Below are positions 35,325 through 46,441 of a stretch of DNA of 64,000 bases, in pieces. Positions within the stretch are counted from its first letter, which is position 1, and each line of letters begins with the position of its first letter. The notes beneath the pieces were generated by a model that saw only the letters and a list, made by a program, of their open reading frames with translations, was not told the origin of the DNA and made no database searches. A program made the translations under genes and the position numbers. Location of the stretch: the NCBI RefSeq assembly GCF_029784155.1, contig NC_073691.1:124682714-124746713 (forward strand). The letters are read 5' to 3'. This DNA comes from Uranotaenia lowii. Lineage: Eukaryota > Arthropoda > Insecta > Diptera > Culicidae.

Positions 35325-37852
35325 CTAGCTGACCCGAAGTGCTTTACTACACCGTTCAAAAACAAATGATATTTTTTAAAAATTATTCAAATTTTTATTG
35401 ATTATGTTGGATCAAATTATAACATAATTCAAAAGCAACCGCTATAAAATCAGAGATGCAGATGGAGTTTCAAATTGTAATACAAAGATGACCTATATAT
35501 GTTTTATTTTTGCTTTATATGTTCTGGATTTTTGCTAAAAAACTGATAATAGAGATCCCCCCCCCCACTCTGTCCTTCCCATCACCATCAGCTGAATGGA
35601 GGTCGTGGTCTTTAATAATCATACCCATTTTTTCGTACCCAAAAATCCTTTCATATCAAATATAGTTCCAATCGTTGATAAGTTTTTAAGCTTTGCAACT
35701 TAATTTCTATGGAGACCCCTCCTTTCTTCCAAAGTACTACCTATCCTCCCTCTTCCTATGTACTTAATCACTGGAAGGAGGATGGTTTGTCAAATAATCA
35801 TAGAATCATACCAAAATGATTTTCCATGTAAAGTTTTGTCCATTTTTCGGATGTTGTAAAAAAAAATTGAATACAATCTTTCCTCTTCCCTTCCTATATT
35901 CCTAATTCTATCCTCCTAATGCAAGAAAGGAATTGTTTCACAAAGAAATATTTCTCGCATTGAAATACCATCACATGCCAAATATACTGTAAATTATAAG
36001 AGAGACCCCCCCATCCTTCCCATTTCATCCACCTCTTTCAAGGAGTGAGGGATACCAAATATTCATGGAAGCATTTTTCGTACCCAATCATCGCTCCATG
36101 CCAAATTTGGTTCCATTTGCTGTTATAGTTCTCGAGTCATGCAGTAAAAATTGTATGAAACTCCCCTCCCTTTTTTTCTCCCCGCTGGAAGAAGGAAGGG
36201 GTCTCAAATAATCATTAGAACATTTCTCGTTCCGAAATAACCTTCCCTGCCCAATTTGGCTCCATTTGCTTAATTAGTTTGCCAGTTATATAACAAATAT
36301 AAAAGAGGTCCCCTCCTCCATTTATATCTTTCTACTGAAAAGATGGAGAGATCTGAAATAATCATAGAAATATTTTTCGAATCCAAATGTTCTCACATGC
36401 CAAATTTGGATCCATTAGCTAAATTAGTTTTGAGTTATGTAAAACATTATAATCGAGGTCCCCTCTTTCTTCATATCTTTCTACTGGAAAGAGAGAGGAG
36501 TCTCAAATAATCATAGGAATAATTTTCGTATCCAAATAACCTCCCATGCCAAATTTGGTTCCATTTGCTTTATTAGTTTTGAGTTATGTGAAAATTTTAA
36601 AAGAGGCTCCCCCCTTCATATCTCCCTACTAGAAAGAGGAGGGGTCTCAAAAAATCATAGAAATAATTTTTGTATCCAAAAACCCTCCAATGCCACATTT
36701 GGCTCCATTTGCTTAATTAGTTTTGAGTTGTACAAGAAATTATAAATGAAGCCCCCTCCTTCTTTATATCTTTCTATTGGTAAGAGGGAGGGGTCTAAAA
36801 TATTCATAGAAATATTTTTCGTATCCAAATACCCTCCCATGCCAAATTTGGTTCCATTTGCTTAATTAGTTTTTGAGTTATGTGAAAATTATAAAAGAGG
36901 CCCCCTCCCCCCTTCGTAACTCCCTACTGGAAAGAGGAAGGAGCTCAAATAATCATAGAAATAGTTTTCGTATCCAAAACCCCCTCATGCCAAATTAGGC
37001 TCCATTTGCATAATTAGTGTTTAAGTTATGTAAAAAAATTTAATAGAGGCCCCCTCCTCCCTTTATATTTCCCTGCTGGAGAGAGGGAGGGATCTTAAAT
37101 AATCATAATTTTTTTTTTGTAAACAAATACCCTCCCATGTCAAGTTAGCGCCGATGTGGTCTTGAGGATAGGCTGGCGCGAGTCTGGATTTGTATGCCAG
37201 GCGTACTGGGTTCGATTTCCAGTATCGGCAAGAAAACTTTTGGGTTCGAATCCCATTAGTGACCGACAGGTAAGATGTGTTTCCTCTTATAGCAGACTAT
37301 GTAATAAGAATGTTCAATCAGTTACCAGGTGGCCAGGTATATACACGGATGCCGGAATACCTGTAAGTAAATCTGTCTTCCAAAAATACACCTACATCAA
37401 CACATATACATTGACTTCAGAACAGTTCAAACGAAGCCATGGGGTCCGGGTATGGTGTACGCGCTGCATTGAAGATTTGTCGTACATAATAATTATCTAA
37501 GAATGCATGTAAGCACATACTTAGGCAGAAACTGCGGTGAATCCGTGCACCCATGGTGGATAACCAATATACATACATACATACAAATACCCTCCCATGT
37601 CAAGTTTGGTATCGTTTGTTTGATCGGTTCTCCAGTTTTACAAACATTAGTCTTTTGCTTGGGAGACCTCCTCCCCCTTCCTATTAGGGGGAGGGGTCTT
37701 TAATCATAATGGGAACCTTCCCCGGCCTCCAATATCCCCAGCTGCCAAGTTTCACGTAAATCGGTTCAATAGTTTCCGAGTCTATAGGGAACAGACAGAT
37801 AGACAAACAGACAGAGAGACAGACAGAAATCCCTTTCATTTTTTTCTAAAAT
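35325..37852 (+). repeat. Tandem array with ~149-bp period in a dispersed element
   Basis: The region opens with CTAGCTGACCCGAAGTGCTT and closes with TCGGTTCAATAGTTTCCGAG followed by a (GACA)n-like tail (37793-37830). Between them, about twelve diverged units repeat TCTCAAATAATCATAGAAAT, CGTATCCAAAtaCCCTCCCATGCC, AAATTTGGTTCCATTTGCTT and a pyrimidine/purine-rich stretch. Landmarks fall near 36052, 36204, 36351, 36493, 36643, 36794, 36943 and 37092. No coding capacity. The simple-repeat tail fits a LINE-mobilised non-autonomous element, but I cannot name the family. A SINE interrupts the array at 37147. Confidence 0.75.
37147..37582 (+). mobile_element. tRNA-derived SINE with perfect target-site duplication
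   Basis: The head folds like a tRNA: GCCGAT pairs with ATCGGC as acceptor, and CTGGG-TTCGATT-TCCAG is the T arm and B box. A unique body follows, ending GAATCCGTGCACCCATGGTGG and an (ATAC)n tail. A 24-bp sequence at 37123-37146 is repeated exactly at 37583-37606; the first two bases may belong to the tail. This proves LINE-assisted insertion into a unit of the 149-bp array. The SINE is about 436 bp, long for its class. Confidence 0.85.
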
Positions 37853-39228
37853 TTTACAAACCTTGAAATTAGAGACATGATGATCCTTGATATTATTTTA
37901 TACGACTTAATCTTTAAGAACTTTATGAGCGAGCCCTCTTTGAAATATCTTAAGTTATTTTTTCAACAAACTCTTCCTAGACCCTTAGCTCTTGCTGATA
38001 GTTGCTGAAAGTTGTCCTTTTATGATATCGAGATTTGCTCCATTTATACAAAATGGAAAACTAGGAAATGTTGTTATCCGGATTGTTCGGATTAATTACG
38101 AGAAACAGCTTTATCTGGAGTTCATTCAAAACCTTGCTCTGTCAGCTGACGTTTCAAAAACTATCTATTTTCATCGATTGCTATCGATTCCTATGTTTTG
38201 ATTCTAAGAAGTCGTTGGCTATCACACTTTTCAAATAGATTAACCTGCTTTTTCGAAATAGAATTGAAAATTGCGTTCATTTCACAAATTCGGCAGGCGT
38301 GATTTGCTAAATATACTCTGGAAAGTGATTTCGGTCACATTCCTGGCATTCATCCTCACGTTCAATAATGAAATTTGCCTTAGCCAAAGTCAGTTCACTC
38401 ATTCCCGGAAACACCCGAAAGTCATCTCCGGAGCAAATTTCTTGCATTCCATTAAAGCTAATAACTTCATCCTTCCGGGGGCGATCCAATCTCGCACGGC
38501 TTCTTCGCCATCAGCTTTAAGATTACAGATAGCAGTTAGGTACGAAGGTACGGTTCATGTTTTATTCAAGGATGCTGCCTTGAAAACGGAAAAAGCAGCC
38601 GGCAGGGGTGAAGCAGAAGAAGACGTGAACACCGTAATAGACGGAATAGATTCAACGTTTCAGCGTTAGGGCTTCCCTTCTCAAGTTCGGTTATTTTTCC
38701 CTCGTCCGGAAAATTGGGGAGCCGACTGGGAAAAGGAATACCTACATGTAGATAGGTAGGGTCAGAGTGTCCGAATCGGCAGAGTCGTTATCAGGCAGGT
38801 TTTATTACCACTGACATCAGATACGAATGTACATACATGCTACTGCCGCACTCACACATCCATATGTATGTAATCACATTTCCCGGCTCTATTTTTTTGT
38901 AACGGTCTGGAATCATTCACGTTTGGGGGATTAATACATAACAGCTAATGTTTTTATATCTTCATCGATGGCACAGGCATCATTGGCATTGGGCTATTAT
39001 TTTCTCAAAGAAACATACGATTCGCTTGGATATTTTAAATTGCATTTCTGTAACGGAATTTTAAATATAATAACGTTCGAGCGTGACTAACTGTAACAAA
39101 TGTAACTTTAAAAAAAATCAAACTCCAAAAATTCTGATTGGGTTATTTTTTTTTTTAAATACACACCGCAAAGATTGTTGTTTAAACAAATCTCGTTTAT
39201 TAAGCCAAAGATAACGTCACTTCAAGAT
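37853..39228. other. No gene recognised
   Basis: 37.9-38.3 kb and 38.9-39.2 kb are AT-rich. 38.3-38.8 kb is GC-richer with a 132-codon frame (38271-38669) that starts at TTG and has no known domain. Confidence 0.3.
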
Positions 39229-39350
39229 AGCGCTGATGTAGTCTAGCGGACAGGCTGGCACGAGGCTGATAACCCATGCGTACTGGGTTCGATTCCCGGT
39301 GTCGGTAGGAAAACTTTTGGGTTTGAATCCCATAAGTTGCCGACAGGTTA
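39229..39350 (+). mobile_element. Head fragment of the same tRNA-derived SINE
   Basis: AGCGCTGATGTAGTCTAGCG, GTACTGGGTTCGATTCCCGG and GGAAAACTTTTGGGTTTGAA match the first ~120 bp of the SINE at 37147, including A and B boxes. The body and (ATAC)n tail are not found downstream. Confidence 0.75.
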
Positions 39351-40854
39351 AATGTGTTTTATTGTATATATCAGTGGTTGTATTTGGTTGAGAATGAATT
39401 GATCAACCTTCTCTCGCTCAACGCTTTACTCGGAAGCAAAGGTTGCTTTGAGGCAGCGAAAACGACAAAACCGATGATGCATACGCTCTCAATATGGCCC
39501 GCCTTCACGAAGCAATATACATTCGAGGCAGCGCATCCAAAAAACCAAACGAATGTCTCTCACTCATCTCCTGTTACATTCTTGAGGGAACTGAATTTAA
39601 AAGGCACAGCAAACCCGAGTCTCCTCTCTTGTGCCTGGATCGAATACCCGAGGATTTTCTGCTGTTGCTATTATTGCACAGCAACCGCACGCAGGCAGCT
39701 AGTGTTTTCGTTTCTTTTTCCTCCCCCCTCCTTGCTCCATACGTTGCGGGCCTATGCAATGCAATAAGTTTGGTTGTTGTCGTTGTTGCCTCAACCTTTG
39801 CGGCGAGGTTGAAGATGTTCTCCTCAACGACAGCTATCGGCTTGAGTCCATCAAATTCAATAACGTAAATGAATATGTATGCCTCGTCTTCTTCATGCAT
39901 CATGTAGCAAACGAAAGTTGAGTGAGTTCGTTCGGGGCAGTAAACGAATAGTGTCTCTCGGAGCAGATCCTCCTCATGGGGGGAGGTTTGAATGAATGTA
40001 TATTATTGTATATGTATCGTCTCCTGTATTACTATGCGAGGCCTCAAAGCGTGTATTTTGAGAGCCTCTGATGAGAAAATTGGTGAGGATTTCAATCACT
40101 GGTATATATAATAACAAAAATTTCAGAGGGAATGCATCTGGGGTTAATCTGAAGAGACTACTGCAAGTGGAGTGGATTGCCAACCATTGTAGGTCTCTGA
40201 AGGTCGGATGCCTTCCCTCGACGAACCATCGGCCGTGGAAGCCCAAGAATAAATTCGAAGGTCAAGCCACACAGATATAGCCTGTGGACATACAAACGTA
40301 CAATGATAACGTCATTTCCAGATAAAGAAGAATGTTTTGCCCCGAACAATTAATTATTCTTCTATACACTGACAAATCATATTACACAAAAGTGTGTAAA
40401 TTTTAACACATTTCTGGAATGAGTAGACCTACACATTAAATGTGTGAAGAGACCGCTGCACATATTGTGAAATACCGTTGAAGGAAACAAAATTTGTGTG
40501 TTTCCCACATTATGCAAAATGCGGTTAAAAAAAGAAAATGTGTGAAAATTTCACTTTGTTCAATTCCGATAAGCTGGAGACGATAATTTACCTTACTTAC
40601 AATGATTTGGAAATGAAAAAAACATCAAGATTTGCAAGTTAAATGGTTTTTATCAAAGCAAATGAGATATGCCCAGTTAAATGAAAATCGTTGAGCTAGT
40701 ACTCGATCAATGTATTTGCTGTTGAGGGGGGAGGGGGGTTGAAGAAAGCAGGGCAATACCATGTGCAAGAGCAGGTAGAATCTGAAAGATAAATTGAGGT
40801 GTTTGTCGGAATGGTTTTATAACTTACCATAACTTGCCATAATTGTTTCATACG
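39351..40854. other. No gene recognised
   Basis: 39.4-39.95 kb is less AT-biased with long frames on both strands (39354-39767, 39494-39868, 39903-39574), none with a known domain. Sequence from 40367 (ACACTGACAAAT) has a terminus-like start resembling that at 41813. Confidence 0.3.
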
Positions 40855-41285
40855 AGGCTGGGTCATTCGGCCGAAAGTCATGAGGCCGAAAGCCATTCGG
40901 CCGAAGGTCATTCAGCCGATGGACGTTAAGCCGAATGGGCTATCTGGCCGAACAGGCCACTAGGCCAAATGAGTTATTCGGCCGACGGTTATCCAGCCGA
41001 ATGCTGTTAGGACGCAAGGCCGAAAGGATGTTCGGCCGAATGGTCACTAGGTCACCATTCGGCCGAATGACCATTCGGTGTAACGATCATTCGGCCTAAT
41101 GACCATTTGGCCTAATGACCATTCAACAAAATGACCATTCGGCCAAATAACCTTCGGCCTAATGTCCCAATCGGCCTATTGTCCTATTCGGCTGAACATC
41201 CGTCGGCCTTTTAACCCATTCGGCCTAGCGACCTTCGGCCTAACATCTTTCGGCCTATCGGCCTTCGGCCGAATGTCCGGCCCCC
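40855..41285 (-). repeat. GGCCGAATG-type palindromic element (copy 2, inverted)
   Basis: The reverse complement of its right end (GGGGCCGGACATTCGGCCGA, then GATGTTAGGCCGAAGGTCGC) follows the left end of 27721-28738 word for word with few changes over about 150 bp. Its left end GGCTGGGTCATTCGGCC matches that copy's right end. It is shorter (431 bp) because the centre is reduced. Confidence 0.85.
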
Positions 41286-41812
41286 GTTTCATGCATGGCT
41301 GGAAACCACAATTTAGCTTGAGAATTTGTACGATCGGGGTAGTTTCTGCTTAGGCTTGCCAAATCTAATAAAAACAAAACAAATACAACGACTGCATTTT
41401 TACACATTTTTTCCTTGATTTGCTAATTCGCTTGATGGGTAAATTTCGAATTTGCATGGTATGTAAAAATCACACTACAGTTTGATAGATAAGAGACCAT
41501 ACTTATACAAATTTGCTGATAATGTGTGAAACCATTTTGTGAAATGTATGAAACGATTTTCAAGTGTATGGACCCTTGATGTTGGCGACGCCATCTAAAG
41601 AGTTCAGGAGTTCAGGTAACAAGATTCATGTATCTAGCCATTATAACCAAAGTGTGTTTTGAAAAACCAAATCAGCATAAAATGTATATCTGATAGAAGT
41701 CAGTACTGCAGAGATATAGGTACTTAAAATGAAGAATACATATTTAAACTGATCTTTCGAACGAAAATTGGCATACGTCAAACACTTGAATTTGAATTAC
41801 CTAACGCTACAC
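41286..41812. other. No gene recognised
   Basis: AT-rich spacer between two elements. Confidence 0.3.
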
Positions 41813-42417
41813 GCAACACCGACAAATTCTCCGTCCAATTTTCAGAAATATTATTTTAACAAGAATGTTATTGATTGTTTATAGTTCAGAGCATTGAAAT
41901 GTTTTGATGAAATTAGACAGCACTGTCTTTTTTTCTACACATTTCGATATAGAGCAAAAATGAACTTAGAATTATTTGTATAAATTGCATTTTGAATCAA
42001 GTTAAGGGATCTTCAATGGTGCAGCTTATTGCGATCAAACAAATTCATGCTTTTTTCCAAAGAGTAAACCTTATCTGGAGCCTTCGACACTATCCTAACC
42101 ACGCGCTCAATGTCTTGGCTATGACATGACCAGTTTGGTAGGCTAACAATTTGGTGACTTTGAATTGCTCGGTTTCATCAGATGTTGCTGAAAAAATGAA
42201 TTTTCCAAAGTGTAAGATGCCTCATTGAATATTGGAGTTTTCCTTAGTTTGGCATAATTATCGTCAAGTGGCATTTTATTTCATTTCACACACTTTAAAT
42301 TTTATTTACTGCAAAATCGCATTTCCTCTTTTCGGGTGAGCATAACATGGTTCACAAGAATTGTTCCGAAGAAACGAAAAATTTCTGAAAATTGGACGGA
42401 AAATCTGTCAGTGTTGC
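41813..42417. mobile_element. 605-bp TIR element, GCAACACxGACA ends
   Basis: Left GCAACACCGACAAATTCTCC, continuing CGTCCAATTTTCAGAAAT. The right end is its imperfect complement ending GTCAGTGTTGC. TIR about 38 bp with few mismatches. No transposase and no clear target duplication. Confidence 0.7.
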
Positions 42418-44098
42418 TAGTTCCTATTCATAAAAAAATAAAGCTCTGTTTAAGGCGTTTTAACTCTTTTTTTTCGTAGCTCTGACCGCTTTACCGTCTT
42501 CAGCAAAGTTGTAGCCAGAGAATTTTCCAGTAAGCGCCATATATTTGCCTCTTCTTTACACAGGAGCAAAGGTTTGACCGACCGATTTGGCGCTTCCTCA
42601 AGCACATGACTACATTTTCAACACCATTATCTTCTTCTACAAAAGCAAACTTGGTCTTTCCAACTTTTCGTTTAAATTGTTTCATTAAATTTTTACTTAG
42701 AGCTCATCTGGCCAAAAAGCCTTAAACATATTTTAATAACAAACTATAACGGCGATTAAAATCTCGGAACATAGATTTTATTGGCAAAAAAGGGGAAAAG
42801 TTTTCGGCCTCATAGAGTCAACTTGGTTTTGAACTTTTGAAAACCAAACTTCGTTTTGAAAAACAATCATTATAGTACGAAAATGCATAAAATTTATAAC
42901 TCACGAATATCACAAGGATGGTAAAGTGTCACGAATAAAACATAAATTCCTCGCTGCTTATGAATCTAGAGTATGTTACTGAAGAACCGAATCTAGCATA
43001 ATTTATGCACCATTTCTCAAATGACTACATTTTAGCGAGTTGTTATTCTTTTGACAACAAACAAATTACAAAGTGCTACTAATTGATTTATTATCGCATC
43101 AAAAGCCTCTCAAGTATCGTGATTGAAATGTATGAGTTTTTTTTACCGGTAAACTACTGGCAAGATGAAAACTGTATTTTTTTTGCAATCCACAAAACAG
43201 ACAAACCAACATATGCCATCCGTCTCGGGTCTTCATCTTCTCAAATCGATTGATCGTCACCCAGGTCTGTCGGTCTATAGCGCACTTCCCGCTGACCGTT
43301 AACGATCACCTTGACCGAGCGAGCGATCGATCGGTGCAACCGAAAATGGCCTACAATTACCCGCGCCAACCCATGTTGGCAAACTTTTAAAAACGTGTGG
43401 CGCCATGGTGGTGGATTTCTTCAAACTTTTTCGATGATAATTGCTCCGTTGATTAATTGCCTCCGAGTCCCTTGATTAGTGTAGTCGGTTTGGGGTTTGC
43501 CATGTTTTTTTTTGTTTACGCATTCAGTTATCATCATTGTGTAGTTTTTCGTTCCGTTTAGTCATTTCCGACGATAATTCGAACATTAGCTACCCCCATA
43601 AGTACATATGTGTTATTTATAGTCACTGTTTGTAGTCAATGTGTTGTTTGGCACTCGATGAGTTTAAATTTGTGAATCATATTTGTCGACATTTCCAAGA
43701 GGAAGCATCCTTGACGAGCACAGAAACAATGAGACAGAAGAAAAAACCTTACATTTCAATCATAAAATAATTATAGCCTTTGAAGATGCGATGATTGCGA
43801 GCACATGTAAATAGTTGTACTTTGATGTATATCAAAATCATTACCATTCGATTCGATGGAACGTTTCCGGAAATTGAAGCTCACTTAAAAACACGCGGGA
43901 GATCCTTTCGCCTTTTAAGTTAAGCAGCATTATTTTTTTGCCACTCCAATTTGCCATTTGACCCCAGCCTTCTTTTAAGTTGAACCCCTTCAAGTGTTCT
44001 AAAGTTTGCAATAACAAACAAAAAAAAATAAAAGCATACACTCACTTCACTTCCCAACTGACTAAAGCATCTTGTTTCTGTGTTCTCAAGGTTGCCAT
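42418..44098. other. Region upstream of VAChT; possible regulatory DNA
   Basis: 42.4-43.2 kb is AT-rich. 43.2-43.7 kb is less AT-biased, free of recognised repeats, and contains ATCGATTGATCG and GCGAGCGATCGATCGG. In other animals VAChT shares its first exon and promoter with ChAT, so an upstream shared exon is expected somewhere here or further left, but no splice donor can be assigned with confidence. Confidence 0.3.
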
Positions 44099-44656
44099 CT
44101 TGGACTTGGAGACTGTGAAGGCAAAAAACTAAAGTGAAGGGACGCTTCTTCGCAAGACGCCACTGCCGCTCTAATTCTCCACGATCAGCATCGCCAGCAG
44201 CAGCATCAGAGAGCGCACGCACATGGTCACCCACAACGAGAACGGCGTCATCAGCAGCAACACCATTAACAGCAACAACAACTGCAGCTGTACAAATCTT
44301 CAATAATAACAATCACCGAACGACGGAATCGCCGAATGAGACGCCGTTGAGGAACAGGCGGCGTTATTGACGACGACGGCGGAGGCGACCCAGAACGATG
44401 CCTTACTTGGAAAGGTGCATCAACGTGATACAACAACTTATCGCCACCAGCTAGACCACCGAGGGTTTGCTGGTTGGCATCCAAAAAAAAAAAACAAAAA
44501 AAACGCGAGAACCATATCTGCACGGGAAGATATCTTCAGTTTCAAATTTGGGAAGGTTACAACTTTCGGCGGACTGAGAACTGATAGTGATCTCGATCTA
44601 GAGAGTTATTAAAATACAAGCATCATCCGGTGGGGAAAAGATCCGAAAAAAGCAAA
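44099..44656 (+). other. Probable 5' leader of the VAChT exon
   Basis: A plausible splice acceptor (TTGTTTCTGTGTTCTCAAG) ends at 44098. The following 560 bp is GC-richer than the flanks, with CAG/CAA/ACG triplets. No in-frame ATG precedes 44657; the last in-frame stop is TGA at 44588-44590. The exon boundary is inferred, not proven. Confidence 0.35.
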
Positions 44657-46441
44657 ATGGCACCACTACCGATTATCAATCTCGAACCGAGCGAGGTGAA
44701 GGAGATCTTCTGGACCAAGGTGAAGGAACCAACTTCGCAGCGGAAGCTGATTCTGGTGATCGTTTCGATTGCCCTGCTATTGGATAACATGCTTTACATG
44801 GTGATCGTGCCGATTATCCCCGACTATCTGCGGTATATAGGAACCTGGGGTCCGGAAGAGCCAGTCAATGCGAGCGCCCCGACTACGGTTTTCACTCCAC
44901 ATGCTCATGTGCACCATGGCGAAGACTCGGCCACCGGTGTTTTGTTTGCCTCGAAAGCCATCGTCCAGCTGATGGTGAATCCGTTCTCTGGAGCCCTAAT
45001 TGATCGCATCGGATATGATCTTCCCATGATGGTAGGGCTGATAATCATGTTCTTCTCGACGATGGTGTTCGCCTGTGGTCGGAGCTACAGCATGCTGTTC
45101 TTCGCCCGATCGCTACAGGGAGTAGGTTCAGCATTTGCAGACACTTCCGGTTTAGCCATGATCGCCGACAGGTTCACAGAAGAATCCGAACGAACAAAGG
45201 CTCTGGGTATTGCCCTTGCATTCATTAGTTTCGGATGTTTGGTGGCACCACCCTTCGGAGGAGCCCTCTACCAGTTTGCGGGCAAAGAAATGCCATTCAT
45301 CATTCTGGCACTGGTTTCGTTAATGGATGGTTTTATGCTACTGTTGGTGATGAAACCTGTCAAGGAAGCATTCGCTGAACGACAGGACACAAAACAAGAC
45401 ACCGTACCCATTTGGAAATTGCTTCTGGATCCATATATTGCTGTATGCGCAGGTGCTCTCACGATGTCGAACGTGGCTTTGGCTTTCCTGGAACCAACGA
45501 TTTCCCTGTGGATGGAAGACAATCTGACGAATGATAACTGGAAGATTGGCATGGTGTGGCTGCCAGCATTCTTCCCGCACGTCTTTGGCGTGGTTATAAC
45601 TGTAAAAATGGCCCGTTTATATCCCCACAAGCAATGGTTAATGGCTGCTGGAGGTCTCGCTCTAGAAGGACTGTGTTGCTTCATCATACCGTTCAGCCCG
45701 TCGTACATTTTCCTGATGTTACCCATCTGTGGCATTTGCTTCGGAATCGCATTGATCGATACTGCTCTGCTTCCCATGCTTGGATATCTGGTAGATATTC
45801 GATATGTATCCGTCTACGGTAGTATCTACGCCATCGCTGATATATCTTACTCAATCGCATACGCAGTCGGTCCCATCATAGCAGGCGGTGTCGTTGAAGC
45901 AATTGGATTTACTGCTCTCAACTTCCTGATTGCTTTCTCAAACTTGTTGTATGCACCAGTACTAAGCTATCTGCGCAACATCTACGACTTCAAAACCTTT
46001 GAAAATGAAGCAAACATTCTGATGGGTGATCCGCCGACCAAGGAATACCAAACGTATGCCATGCAGGACCAACAAGTCGTAGGATCGGAATACAAGAACC
46101 ATCTAGATTATGGCCGACAGCAGGACGACAGTGGATATCAGCAACAGCAAGACACCGACATCGATCAGGGATACTCACAGAATGGAAGCTACGATCAACA
46201 GCAATATCAACAACAAGGCGGCTACCAAAACTATCAACCTGGATATCAAGAACAAGGCGGAGTTTATCAACAACAACAACAACAGCAGCAGCAGCAACAG
46301 TCGAGACATCTTCCACAGCAGCCTCAGGTGGCTAATCCATTCCGACAACAGCAACAAGCGCAACCGCCGCCTCAACAGCAACAACAACAACAAGCACCAT
46401 CGCAGCCACGGATCTCGAATCCATTTAGACAAGGGTTTTAA
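44657..46441 (+). CDS. VAChT: Vesicular acetylcholine transporter (VAChT), intronless
   Basis: A 594-residue SLC18 major-facilitator protein that exchanges vesicular protons for cytosolic acetylcholine in cholinergic terminals. TM1 (about 31-58, ALLLDNMLYMVIVPIIPDYL) contains Asp43. A luminal loop (59-95) has a possible N-glycosylation site at Asn71 and several His. FASKAIVQLMVNPFSG holds Lys100, and DRIGYD (116-121) is the MFS loop motif. TM10-TM11 read IDTALLPMLGYLVDIR and YAIADISYSIAYAVGP, the acidic pattern (Asp368, Asp380, Asp395) typical of VAChT rather than the monoamine transporter VMAT. The cytoplasmic tail has NIL (453-455), a dileucine-like site next to acidic residues, then a Gln-rich stretch from about 486 with an 11-Gln run (538-548), and two NPFRQ motifs (560-564, 588-592). 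The start is the first in-frame ATG, in context CAAAATGG. Fly VAChT is of similar size, also without introns in the coding region. Confidence 0.96.
   Translation: MAPLPIINLEPSEVKEIFWTKVKEPTSQRKLILVIVSIALLLDNMLYMVIVPIIPDYLRYIGTWGPEEPVNASAPTTVFTPHAHVHHGEDSATGVLFASKAIVQLMVNPFSGALIDRIGYDLPMMVGLIIMFFSTMVFACGRSYSMLFFARSLQGVGSAFADTSGLAMIADRFTEESERTKALGIALAFISFGCLVAPPFGGALYQFAGKEMPFIILALVSLMDGFMLLLVMKPVKEAFAERQDTKQDTVPIWKLLLDPYIAVCAGALTMSNVALAFLEPTISLWMEDNLTNDNWKIGMVWLPAFFPHVFGVVITVKMARLYPHKQWLMAAGGLALEGLCCFIIPFSPSYIFLMLPICGICFGIALIDTALLPMLGYLVDIRYVSVYGSIYAIADISYSIAYAVGPIIAGGVVEAIGFTALNFLIAFSNLLYAPVLSYLRNIYDFKTFENEANILMGDPPTKEYQTYAMQDQQVVGSEYKNHLDYGRQQDDSGYQQQQDTDIDQGYSQNGSYDQQQYQQQGGYQNYQPGYQEQGGVYQQQQQQQQQQQSRHLPQQPQVANPFRQQQQAQPPPQQQQQQQAPSQPRISNPFRQGF

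Noticed and set aside
35325..37852. CRISPR-like array (regular period)
   Set aside because: Units are diverged throughout, with no constant repeat/variable spacer pattern, and the genome is eukaryotic.
40367..42417. A single 2-kb element from ACACTGACAAAT (40367) to GTCAGTGTTGC (42417)
   Set aside because: The outer sequences agree for only about 12 bases. The pair 41813/42417 matches over about 38 bases and is the better-supported element.
43221..43380. Shared ChAT/VAChT first exon
   Set aside because: The stretch is GC-richer and repeat-free, but no splice donor or promoter signal can be assigned from sequence alone.
44630..44656. An upstream start for VAChT at 44630, adding nine residues
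   Set aside because: The codon there is GTG. The first in-frame ATG is 44657, in a strong context, and the resulting N-terminus resembles other insect VAChT proteins.
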